Assembly (NCBI GenBank): GCA_016929205.1 | Contig: JAFGJF010000564.1 | Span: 1 to 5,709, forward strand | DNA from: Anaerolineae bacterium | GTDB taxonomy: Bacteria > Chloroflexota > Anaerolineae > JAFGEY01 | Reading direction: 5' to 3' | Length of the DNA stretch: 5,709 bases | In this document: one piece after another, positions 1 to 5,141 of the stretch | Position numbering within the stretch: position 1 is the first letter of the stretch | Layout: each line of letters starts with the position of its first letter | The notes under the pieces: model-generated | Seen by the model: only the letters and a program-made list of their open reading frames with translations | The model's database searches: none | What the model was told of the DNA's origin: nothing | Made by a program: the position numbers and the translations under genes

Positions 1-1
1 C

Positions 2-356
2 CTGGATCTTTGTCGTCATCACCGAACGCGGCACGATCGACAAACTCAAGGTCGCTGCCCAGTGGATGGACCAAGCAGGCGCGATCATTGCCGTGGTGTT
101 AGATCCCACAACGCGGTGGTGGGTCGAAGATGGCTCGGCGGCGATCGAAAATATGCTCGTCGCTAGCACAGCCCTGGGCTATGGTTCCTGCTGGCTGGAA
201 GGGTGGACTCGGCCCCACGAGGACGAGTTCAAGACACTGCTAGGGATACCGGAAGACAAACGACTCCTCACATTGATCCCCATCGGCGTACCGGTAGACT
301 GGCCGACCAGGGAAAAGAAATCGCTGGAAGACGTGATCCGCTGGCAAAAATACTAA
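2..356 (+). CDS. Nitroreductase-family protein, 3' part only
   Basis: The frame is open from the left edge to a TAA at 354-356, giving about 117 residues of the C-terminal part; the true start lies outside the window. The family comprises cytoplasmic FMN enzymes that reduce nitro compounds, quinones, enones or related substrates with NAD(P)H. The recognisable core is the helix and loop reading DGSAAIENMLVASTALGYGS followed by CWLEGW, the usual nitroreductase block in which bound helices lead to the FMN phosphate-binding loop. It is followed by a lengthy stretch ending LLTLIPIGVPVDWP, matching the family's late beta strand (typically 'IPIGYP'). The N-terminal FMN-binding arginine motif is not visible, so subfamily and substrate cannot be assigned. 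No terminator lies directly after the stop; the first one downstream is at 445-478, beyond a new promoter. Family assignment is firm, specific function unknown. Confidence 0.85.
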   Translation, partial: WIFVVITERGTIDKLKVAAQWMDQAGAIIAVVLDPTTRWWVEDGSAAIENMLVASTALGYGSCWLEGWTRPHEDEFKTLLGIPEDKRLLTLIPIGVPVDWPTREKKSLEDVIRWQKY

Positions 357-372
357 AACCACTCGAATCAAT

Positions 373-401
373 TTGACAGATTGGAATAAATCTACTATCA
401 T
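373..401 (+). promoter_or_regulatory. Sigma-70-type promoter for the RRM gene leader
   Basis: TTGACA at 373-378 is a perfect -35 box. It is followed after exactly 17 nt by TATCAT at 396-401, which matches the -10 consensus at five of six positions. Transcription would start near 407-410, about 130 nt before the RRM start codon. The spacer and flanks carry a small inverted repeat (AGATT at 378-382, AATCT at 389-393), which might be an operator but is short enough to be chance. The promoter lies in the intergenic gap just after the nitroreductase stop, so the RRM gene appears to have its own transcription unit. Confidence 0.75.
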
Positions 402-444
402 GTAACTTCTGATGGAAGCAAGATTCCAAGTTACTGTCTATGAC

Positions 445-478
445 AAACACCTGGTCTCCCAAGTCCAGGTGTTTTTTT
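445..478 (+). terminator. Intrinsic terminator inside the RRM gene leader
   Basis: AAACACCTGG at 445-454 pairs with CCAGGTGTTT at 465-474 around a 10-nt loop. At least eight of these pairs are strong, and they run straight into seven T residues (472-478). This is a textbook factor-independent terminator. It lies about 40 nt downstream of the predicted start site of the 373-401 promoter and 61 nt upstream of the RRM start codon. It may act as an attenuator for that gene, release a short RNA of about 70 nt, or stop read-through from the nitroreductase gene. Confidence 0.85.
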
Positions 479-486
479 CTGATAGG

Positions 487-514
487 ATGCTTGAAAATTT
501 GCCTTCCCAAGCAT
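487..514 (+). promoter_or_regulatory. Second leader hairpin upstream of the RRM ribosome binding site
   Basis: ATGCTTG at 487-493 is the perfect reverse complement of CAAGCAT at 508-514, leaving a 14-nt loop. No T run follows, so it is not a terminator. It ends 12 nt before the GAGAGG ribosome binding site (527-532), a position where it could affect translation or mRNA stability. Part of its loop (TTGCCTTCC at 499-507) can also pair, with one bulged C, with GGAAGCAA at 414-421 near the 5' end of the transcript, allowing a pseudoknot-like or alternative fold. The function is inferred only from pairing and position. Confidence 0.45.
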
Positions 515-539
515 AGCACACCAAAAGAGAGGATTTTAA

Positions 540-884
540 ATGGCCAAGAATATTTACGTCGGCAACATGAGCTACAACACGGGCTCAAGCCAACTGCAGG
601 CGCTGTTCGAAGAGTATGGCACAGTCGTTGCAGTAAACGTGATCACCGATCGCGAAACCGGACGCCCCCGAGGCTTTGCATTTGTCGAAATGGAAGACGC
701 AGAAGCTGCCGACGCCGCTATCGCCGCATTGAACGGCACGGAACTCGACGGCCGGGCACTGACGGTGAACGAAGCCAAGCCCCGCCCGCCGCGAAGCGGA
801 AACCGTGGCGGTGGCGACCGTCGTGGCGGTGGCCGTCAAGGTGGTGGCGGCGACCGTCGTGGTGGCGACCGTCGCAGATTTTAA
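540..884 (+). CDS. Small RRM-domain RNA-binding protein with Gly/Arg-rich tail
   Basis: This 114-residue protein has a single RNA recognition motif (about residues 3-80) and a short basic, glycine-rich tail (about 81-114). RNP2 is IYVGNM at residues 5-10 and RNP1 is RGFAFVEM at 44-51; the aromatic residues Y6, F46 and F48 are the ones that stack on RNA bases in this fold. The tail reads as GGDRRGGG-type repeats, like RGG boxes. The architecture is that of the bacterial Rbp proteins known from cyanobacteria and other phyla, several of which are cold-induced and thought to bind mRNA; a similar cytoplasmic role here is inference. The start is ATG 540, preceded by GAGAGG at 527-532 with 7-nt spacing. 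Expression is probably governed by the promoter at 373-401 and the terminator at 445-478. The gene is monocistronic, with 228 bp before the next coding region. Confidence 0.93.
   Translation: MAKNIYVGNMSYNTGSSQLQALFEEYGTVVAVNVITDRETGRPRGFAFVEMEDAEAADAAIAALNGTELDGRALTVNEAKPRPPRSGNRGGGDRRGGGRQGGGGDRRGGDRRRF
813..874 (+). repeat. Direct repeats encoding the RGG-like tail
   Basis: GGCGACCGTCGTGG occurs at 813-826 and again at 849-862, and an 11-base partial copy (GGCGACCGTCG) lies at 864-874. The repeats are in frame and encode the GDRRGG units of the RRM protein's tail. Such repeats can expand or contract by slippage or recombination, so tail length may vary between related strains. Confidence 0.7.
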
Positions 885-918
885 AACCTGATCACTGACA
901 ATTAGCTCCAATCTGGCT

Positions 919-965
919 TGTTGCGAGACCATAGACGGCCGCAAGAAAGACTATGTCTCGCAACA
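919..965. repeat. Imperfect 15-bp inverted repeat in the gap after the RRM gene
   Basis: TGTTGCGAGACCATAG at 919-934 pairs with CTATGTCTCGCAACA at 951-965, with a single bulged C at 930 and a 16-nt loop. It lies 35 bp after the RRM stop. The stem is strong enough to stabilise the 3' end of the RRM transcript. However, the sequence after it (starting CAGCCC, then TTATTT) is not a proper T run, so an ordinary intrinsic terminator is doubtful. It could be a terminator of weak type, an mRNA-stabilising hairpin, or a dyad operator. The rest of the 885-1112 gap shows only a 6-bp hairpin (AGACTG 1051-1056, CAGTCT 1065-1070) and no promoter that I could call with confidence. Confidence 0.65.
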
Positions 966-1112
966 CAGCCCTTATTTGCCCCATCATCGAGCCCTATCCT
1001 CTGACCGTTTCCGATCCAGCTTTTCATTTCGCCAGTTACCAAAAAAACATAGACTGGACAAGCGCAGTCTGCGATCCGTCTACACCCGAGTGTGAACAGA
1101 AAGGATGAAGCC

Positions 1113-1433
1113 ATGTTTTTCGAACTGCGACAGTACCGTGTCAAGCCACAAAAGCGCCAAGAATGGGTCGACCTGATGGAAAACAAGATCATTCCTTTTC
1201 AAATCTCTAAAGGCATGGTCGTCATTGGCAGTTTCGTCGGCCAGGAAGAAGAAGACCTGTACGTCTGGATCCGCCGTTTTGAGAGTGAAGAGCAACGTCA
1301 GGCCCTGTACGCCAGCGTCTACGAGAGCGATTATTGGAAAAACGACATCGCCCCACTCGTTGGTGACATGCTCGACCGCGAACGGATCCAGGTCACGCGG
1401 CTGGTTGCCACGCCCAAATCGGTGATCCAGTAG
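1113..1433 (+). CDS. NIPSNAP-family protein
   Basis: This 106-residue protein matches the NIPSNAP family, small dimeric alpha+beta-barrel (ferredoxin-like) proteins. Characteristic segments are the opening FFELRQYRVKP (2-12), the central GMVVIGSFVGQEEEDLYVWI (34-53), RRFESEEQR (54-62) and the closing region YWKNDIAPLV (74-83) with RIQVTRL (91-97). The bacterial family has no general catalytic role; related barrel folds include mutarotases, monooxygenases and isomerases. I chose ATG 1113, not the GTG at 1092 in the same frame, because AAAGGA (1100-1105) sits 7 nt before it and the family's conserved N-terminus begins there. The stop is 11 bp before the SDR-OYE fusion gene, so the two are almost certainly co-transcribed and probably act on the same substrate. 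The role as an auxiliary enzyme or binding subunit is inference. Confidence 0.88.
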   Translation: MFFELRQYRVKPQKRQEWVDLMENKIIPFQISKGMVVIGSFVGQEEEDLYVWIRRFESEEQRQALYASVYESDYWKNDIAPLVGDMLDRERIQVTRLVATPKSVIQ

Positions 1434-1444
1434 AAAGGTCAGTT

Positions 1445-3220
1445 ATGAGCGACCGAAAACGAGTGGTCGTGACCGGCGCATGCGGCCTGATCGCCGGGCA
1501 AATGCTGCCTGCGCTGCGCAAGCATTACGACCTGATCCTGCTGGACGTTCGCACCACCGACTCCGAGGGCAACGAGATCGCAGGCGTCCGGGTGGCTGAT
1601 CTGCTCAACCGAGACCGCGATGCCTACCGCCGCTACTTTCGAGACGCGTATGCAGTCGTGCATTCCGGTTTCGTCCGCCCCCAAGACCCATCACAGCGTT
1701 TTTTCGCCGAACTGGCCAACGTGGAAATGGCCTACAACGTCTACCAGGTCTCCTGGGATGAAAACGTGCGCCGCGTGATCTCGATCAGTTCCAACCACGC
1801 CGCCGACTATTACGAATCGCTGATCCTCGACGGCAAGTGGGATTTTGTGAATCCAGACGACCGTGCCCTGTCGGACAACTATTACGGTTGGGCCAAGGAA
1901 AGTTACGAGCACCTGGGGTTTGTCTTTGCCGTGGGCAAACACAACGGCAGCCCGTTGGAAAATGTCCAGATTCGCATCGGCGGCCCGCGCGAAACAGACG
2001 TGGCACGGTGCCCCAAGGGCGATCTGCGGTGCATGCGCCGGGCGCTGGGCGTCTACCTCAGCCAGCGCGATTTCGATCAACTCATTCTCAAGAGCATTGA
2101 AGCGCCGGACATTCGCGACGAGTTTGGCGTGCCATTCCAAATCTTTTATGGGATCAGCGCCAATTCACGCGCCTTTTGGAGCATCGCCAACGCGCGCAAG
2201 ATAGTCGGCTATGAACCAGAGGACAACAGCGAGATCCGCTTTCGCGACGTGATCGCCGAGCACATTACGGCCTCACTGCGGCAAGACATCACTCCATTGT
2301 TTGAGCCTTTGCAGGTTAAGGGCAAAACACTGCCCAACCGCATCGTTATGCCGCCGATGGTCGGCATGCGCCCGATCACCTCACCTGAGGGCATCGAATG
2401 GTACGGCCGGCACGCCAGCGGCGGCGTCGGCCTGGTCATCGTCGAGGCCACTTCGGTCAACCGCTTTGGTACCGAGCTGACCGCACAAACCCTCAAGCCA
2501 CTGGTCGAGGCCATTCACCGGGGCGGCGCGTTAGCCGCGATCCAACTTTTTCCGATCACCTTTGGCCGTAAAATGGCCCCGGACGAGTTGAGCCAGGACG
2601 AAATCAAAGATACGATCGCCGGATACGAAAAGGCAGCCCGTATCTGTCTTCAGGCCGGCTTTGACGGCATCGAGCCGCACGGGGCGCACGGCTACCTGCT
2701 GAACCAGTTCTTTTCGCCGGAACAAAACGAGCGAATGGACGACTATGGCGGCTCGCTCGAAAACCGCATGCGCCTGGCGGTGCAGATCGTCGACGCCGTT
2801 CGCCCGATATGCGGCGACAATATGCTGCTGCTTTACCGCCACACACCGGTGGGCAAAGGATATGGCATCCAGGAAAGTCAGGTCCTGGCAGAACGGCTGG
2901 TTGGCGCGGGGGTCGACATTCTCGACATCTCGCCGTCCAGCATCGACGCGCCGGGTGACCGGGCGGCGCCGTTCAAAGGATTCGGCGTGCCCGTCATCGC
3001 CGTCAACGAACTGGACAAGGCCGAGCGTGCCCTGGAGGTCTTGAACCAGGGACGGGCTGACCTCGTCGCCGTGGCGCGCGGGCTGATTGCCGACCCGGAC
3101 TGGCCAATCAAGGTGCGCGAGGGGCATTTCGACGAGATCGTCGAATGCATCCGCTGCGACGTCAAGTGCTTTGGCAACCTCAGAAAAGGCATTCCGATCG
3201 AGTGCACGCAGTGGGAATAA
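1445..3220 (+). CDS. Fusion of uronate-dehydrogenase-like SDR and Old Yellow Enzyme barrel with [4Fe-4S] motif
   Basis: This 591-residue protein has two enzyme domains. Residues 1-278 form an extended SDR: dinucleotide motif TGACGLIAG (10-18, with Ala17 where the third glycine usually lies), ISSNH with the catalytic serine (114-118) and Y147-GWA-K151. The blocks SSNH..DYY, RIGG (177-180), LSQRDFDQLI (205-214), YGISANSRAFW (235-245) and GYEPEDN (255-261) most resemble uronate dehydrogenase. Residues 284-591 form an FMN-binding Old Yellow Enzyme barrel: LFEPL (285-289), NRIVMPPM (298-305), HGAHGYLLNQF (412-422), DYGGSLENR (433-441) and ARGLIADPDWP (544-554). Cysteines 568, 571, 575 and 587 form CX2CX3CX11C, the [4Fe-4S] spacing of 2,4-dienoyl-CoA reductase (FadH). 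The protein ends there, without FadH's FAD/NAD(P)H domain. The start is ATG 1445, with AAAGG at 1434-1438. The frame crosses the domain junction without a break or an internal start. It probably oxidises and reduces a sugar-acid-like or aromatic/enone substrate; the substrate is unknown. Confidence 0.9.
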   Translation: MSDRKRVVVTGACGLIAGQMLPALRKHYDLILLDVRTTDSEGNEIAGVRVADLLNRDRDAYRRYFRDAYAVVHSGFVRPQDPSQRFFAELANVEMAYNVYQVSWDENVRRVISISSNHAADYYESLILDGKWDFVNPDDRALSDNYYGWAKESYEHLGFVFAVGKHNGSPLENVQIRIGGPRETDVARCPKGDLRCMRRALGVYLSQRDFDQLILKSIEAPDIRDEFGVPFQIFYGISANSRAFWSIANARKIVGYEPEDNSEIRFRDVIAEHITASLRQDITPLFEPLQVKGKTLPNRIVMPPMVGMRPITSPEGIEWYGRHASGGVGLVIVEATSVNRFGTELTAQTLKPLVEAIHRGGALAAIQLFPITFGRKMAPDELSQDEIKDTIAGYEKAARICLQAGFDGIEPHGAHGYLLNQFFSPEQNERMDDYGGSLENRMRLAVQIVDAVRPICGDNMLLLYRHTPVGKGYGIQESQVLAERLVGAGVDILDISPSSIDAPGDRAAPFKGFGVPVIAVNELDKAERALEVLNQGRADLVAVARGLIADPDWPIKVREGHFDEIVECIRCDVKCFGNLRKGIPIECTQWE

Positions 3221-3225
3221 CAACA

Positions 3226-3256
3226 AGCCCGTTGTAACACGCGATTACAACGGGCT
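3226..3256. terminator. Bidirectional terminator between convergent operons
   Basis: AGCCCGTTGTAA at 3226-3237 and TTACAACGGGCT at 3245-3256 form a perfect 12-bp stem with a 7-nt loop. It sits in the 48-bp gap between the stop of the + strand fusion gene (3220) and the stop of the - strand permease gene (3269). On the - strand the stem is followed by a T-rich stretch (TGTTGTTATT); on the + strand by CAATCTTTC, a weaker tail. It probably ends transcription in both directions, more efficiently for the - strand operon. Confidence 0.8.
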
Positions 3257-3268
3257 CAATCTTTCATC

Positions 3269-4063
3269 CTACAACACATCTCGCCGCGTCACGTCCCATG
3301 CGCCGATGGCGGCTGCTGCCACCCCCCCCACACTGCCAACCAGCAGTTCCAGCCACGGCAGGCCCTCGGTGAACCCATTCAGCGTCCGCATGCCCTCGCT
3401 GGCAAATCCGTTGGCCACGATCACAGGCAGCGTGTACGGGTACAGGTTGGCCCACTCGCTCTGGATGACGATCGCCCCGGTGATGGTCAGGGCGATGCCC
3501 ACGCCGCTGGCGACGGCAAAGCTCGGCCAGCGCTGCGCCACCCAGGTCTGGATGGCGATGACCAGCCACGAGCCCAAAAACATGGTCAGGCCGTACTTGA
3601 GATAGTCCAGCCACGGTACCGGCGCTTCGAATCCCAGCCCCGGGATCAGCAGGCGCAAACCCAGGCCGCTGACGACGAGCAGCACGATCAGCATGGTGAT
3701 GCTCAACCCGATCAAGGCCATGCCGCTGATCTGCTTGGCCGCATAGATGGCGCCGCGCGGGATGGGCAGGGCAAACAACTGCTTCCACTGCTGATTCTTG
3801 TGCTCCCATTGTCCGACCAGTGCCGTCTCCAGGGTGATGAACAGGGGCAGCATCAGCAGCCCCCACAAGACCCCCGTCTGCGCGCCGTATTCAAACCAGG
3901 CTTCGCGCATCAGATCCTGGTTGCGGTAATAATCCTGTCTATCCCAGATCATGATCACTTGCAGAACCACAATCACCGCTGGCGCAATCGCAGCCAGCCA
4001 CAAGGCCAGGGTGCGTTTCATTTTGAGCATCTCGGCAGTTAAAGCGCGTATCACATAATTCAT
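3269..4063 (-). CDS. ABC-2 type transporter permease
   Basis: This 264-residue membrane protein is the transmembrane half of an ABC exporter of the BcrB/ABC-2 type. Six hydrophobic segments are visible, at roughly 18-39, 63-84, 112-134, 158-176, 181-201 and 239-256. The cytoplasmic block EHKNQQWKQLFALPIPRGAI (87-106) after the second helix is the coupling region typical of permeases in bacitracin/lantibiotic-type exporters. The start is ATG at 4061-4063: GGAGGA (complement of 4068-4073) sits 4 nt upstream, whereas in-frame starts at 4078 and 4099 have no comparable site. It lies 60 bp downstream of the ATPase gene in the same operon, and the two would assemble as a 2+2 exporter in the cytoplasmic membrane. 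The substrate (peptide antibiotic, lipid or drug) cannot be told. An 8-base G run (complement of 3322-3329) lies near the 3' end. Confidence 0.9.
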   Translation of the reverse strand: MNYVIRALTAEMLKMKRTLALWLAAIAPAVIVVLQVIMIWDRQDYYRNQDLMREAWFEYGAQTGVLWGLLMLPLFITLETALVGQWEHKNQQWKQLFALPIPRGAIYAAKQISGMALIGLSITMLIVLLVVSGLGLRLLIPGLGFEAPVPWLDYLKYGLTMFLGSWLVIAIQTWVAQRWPSFAVASGVGIALTITGAIVIQSEWANLYPYTLPVIVANGFASEGMRTLNGFTEGLPWLELLVGSVGGVAAAAIGAWDVTRRDVL

Positions 4064-4081
4064 CAAATCCTCCGTCATGAT

Positions 4082-4120
4082 CGAGTCTGAACACATCATT
4101 CACGATATGTTACGAACTCG
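4082..4120 (-). promoter_or_regulatory. Intercistronic stem-loop in the ABC exporter mRNA
   Basis: In the 60-bp gap between the ATPase stop and the permease start, an outer 5-bp stem (4082-4086 with 4116-4120) and an inner 7-bp stem (4090-4096 with 4105-4111) flank a small internal loop. The inner stem has a C/A mismatch when read on the + strand, but this becomes a permitted G-U pair in the - strand RNA, which is the one transcribed. It ends 8 nt upstream of the permease ribosome binding site (4068-4073), so it could set the ratio of the two subunits or stabilise the message. There is no T run, so it is not a terminator. Confidence 0.4.
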
Positions 4121-4123
4121 GAT

Positions 4124-5074
4124 TTAATCCTGTACCATTCTTCCTTCTCGAACCACCAACCTGGACACTTGTTCGTGAGTCAGGTCTAAAAAGACGTCTT
4201 CCAGCGTCGGTTGCTCTACCCGCAAAAGGTACACGTTGACTCCCTCGCCAACCAGCTGGGCGTTGATCATCGCCGCGTCCGACTGCCCGTTAGCCGCCAC
4301 GGTCAGCCGGTGCCCGCCATTGCCGCGCACCGCCCAACCCAGCCGGCTGAGTGCCTGTTTCGCCCGCTCTGGCTGATCGACGCCGAGCACGATCTGGCCT
4401 TCCACCTGGGCGTGCAATCCCGCCAGAGACCCCTGGAACAGCAGCCGGCCATTTTGGATGATCCCGATGTGCGTGGCCACCTGCTCGACTTCGGCTAGCA
4501 GGTGGCTGGACAAAAACACGGTCACACCGTATTCCTCCGGCAAGCCGCTGATCAACGCCCGCATCTCCTGGATGCCTGCCGGATCGAGACCGTTGGTCGG
4601 CTCGTCGAGAATGAGCAACTCCGGTTCATTGAGCAAGGCCAGGGCCAGGCCGAGGCGCTGTTTCATCCCTTGCGAATACCCTTTGACCCGGCGTGCGGCA
4701 GCATCTTGCAGCCGCACGATGCGCAGCACACGATCGATCTGCGTTTTGCTGCCGCCGACCAGCCGTCGTGTGAGTTCCAGGTTCTCGCGCCCGGTGAGGT
4801 GTTCATACAGCGATGGGAACTCGACCAACGCCCCTACCCGCCCCAACAGCTTGAGCTGGTTATGCCACAAAGGTTGTCCAAAAAGCCGCACCTCACCGGC
4901 ATGGGGCCGGATCAGGCCCAGCAGCATGCGGATCGTCGTCGTCTTGCCCGCCCCGTTGGGACCAAGAAAGCCATATACGCTCTTTTGTGGAACATCGAGA
5001 TCGAGATGATCCACAGCCACCAGGTCGCCAAAGCGGCGGGTCAGTTCCGAGGTAGAGATTGCCAAATCTGACAT
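4124..5074 (-). CDS. ABC transporter ATP-binding protein, BcrA-like
   Basis: This 316-residue cytoplasmic ATPase energises the adjacent ABC-2 permease. All motifs are intact: Walker A GPNGAGKTT (38-46), signature YSQGMKQR (133-140), Walker B LLILDEPT (153-160), D-loop NGLD (161-164) and switch histidine H191 in SSHLL. The Q-loop position reads GALVEFPSLY (81-90), with Glu in place of Gln, as is common in the bacitracin-resistance/lantibiotic-exporter subfamily. The C-terminal extension (about 225-316) ending VEQPTLEDVFLDLT is the accessory domain of this subfamily. The start is ATG at 5072-5074, with GGAGG (complement of 5082-5086) 7 nt upstream. It is the first gene of the operon. Response-regulator-like repeats lie upstream and a histidine kinase is next to it, suggesting stress- or antibiotic-induced expression. 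Confidence 0.94.
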   Translation of the reverse strand: MSDLAISTSELTRRFGDLVAVDHLDLDVPQKSVYGFLGPNGAGKTTTIRMLLGLIRPHAGEVRLFGQPLWHNQLKLLGRVGALVEFPSLYEHLTGRENLELTRRLVGGSKTQIDRVLRIVRLQDAAARRVKGYSQGMKQRLGLALALLNEPELLILDEPTNGLDPAGIQEMRALISGLPEEYGVTVFLSSHLLAEVEQVATHIGIIQNGRLLFQGSLAGLHAQVEGQIVLGVDQPERAKQALSRLGWAVRGNGGHRLTVAANGQSDAAMINAQLVGEGVNVYLLRVEQPTLEDVFLDLTHEQVSRLVVREGRMVQD

Positions 5075-5113
5075 GGTTTTGCCTCCAGAAATGATATCGT
5101 TGAATTCCCCCTT

Positions 5114-5141
5114 ATATTACCAGGGATGTGTCGCGTCCCAA
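5114..5141 (-). promoter_or_regulatory. Candidate promoter of the ABC exporter operon
   Basis: Read on the - strand, TTGGGA (complement of 5136-5141) and TAATAT (complement of 5114-5119) are separated by 16 nt. The -10 box is preceded by TGG, making it an extended -10 type (TGnTAATAT). Each box matches the consensus at only four of six positions, so this would be a weak promoter needing an activator. Transcription would start near 5106-5108, about 30 nt before the ATPase start codon. It lies just downstream of the TGTCGC repeats. Confidence 0.4.

Noticed and set aside
813..874. Direct repeats considered as a CRISPR-like or minisatellite element
   Set aside because: They are in-frame codon repeats for the Gly/Arg tail, with no spacer structure.
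585..944. Long - strand open frame opposite the RRM gene
   Set aside because: It is an antisense shadow of the repetitive GC-rich RRM coding sequence, with low-complexity Thr/Ala/Val content and no ribosome binding site.
1048..1071. Small hairpin AGACTG/CAGTCT and nearby TAGACT as a promoter for the NIPSNAP operon
   Set aside because: The stem is only 6 bp and no acceptable -35 box lies at the right distance, so neither a promoter nor a regulatory call is justified.
1092..1112. Upstream GTG start for the NIPSNAP gene, adding seven residues
   Set aside because: The ATG at 1113 has a good ribosome binding site (AAAGGA) and begins exactly at the family's conserved N-terminus; the extra residues are encoded by the binding-site region itself.
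902..1192. Possible - strand gene across the 885-1112 gap
   Set aside because: The translation has no family features, is rich in Cys/Ser/Arg as random frames are, and overlaps the NIPSNAP gene.
2531..3226. Long - strand open frame opposite the Old Yellow Enzyme domain
   Set aside because: It has no recognisable family; the + strand has clear conserved motifs throughout and the open frame follows from codon bias in high-GC DNA.
4064..4099. Longer N-terminus of the permease starting at 4099 or 4078
   Set aside because: GGAGGA lies directly before the ATG at 4063, and the extra residues (MMCSDSIMTEDL) do not resemble the family; they would also translate through the binding site.
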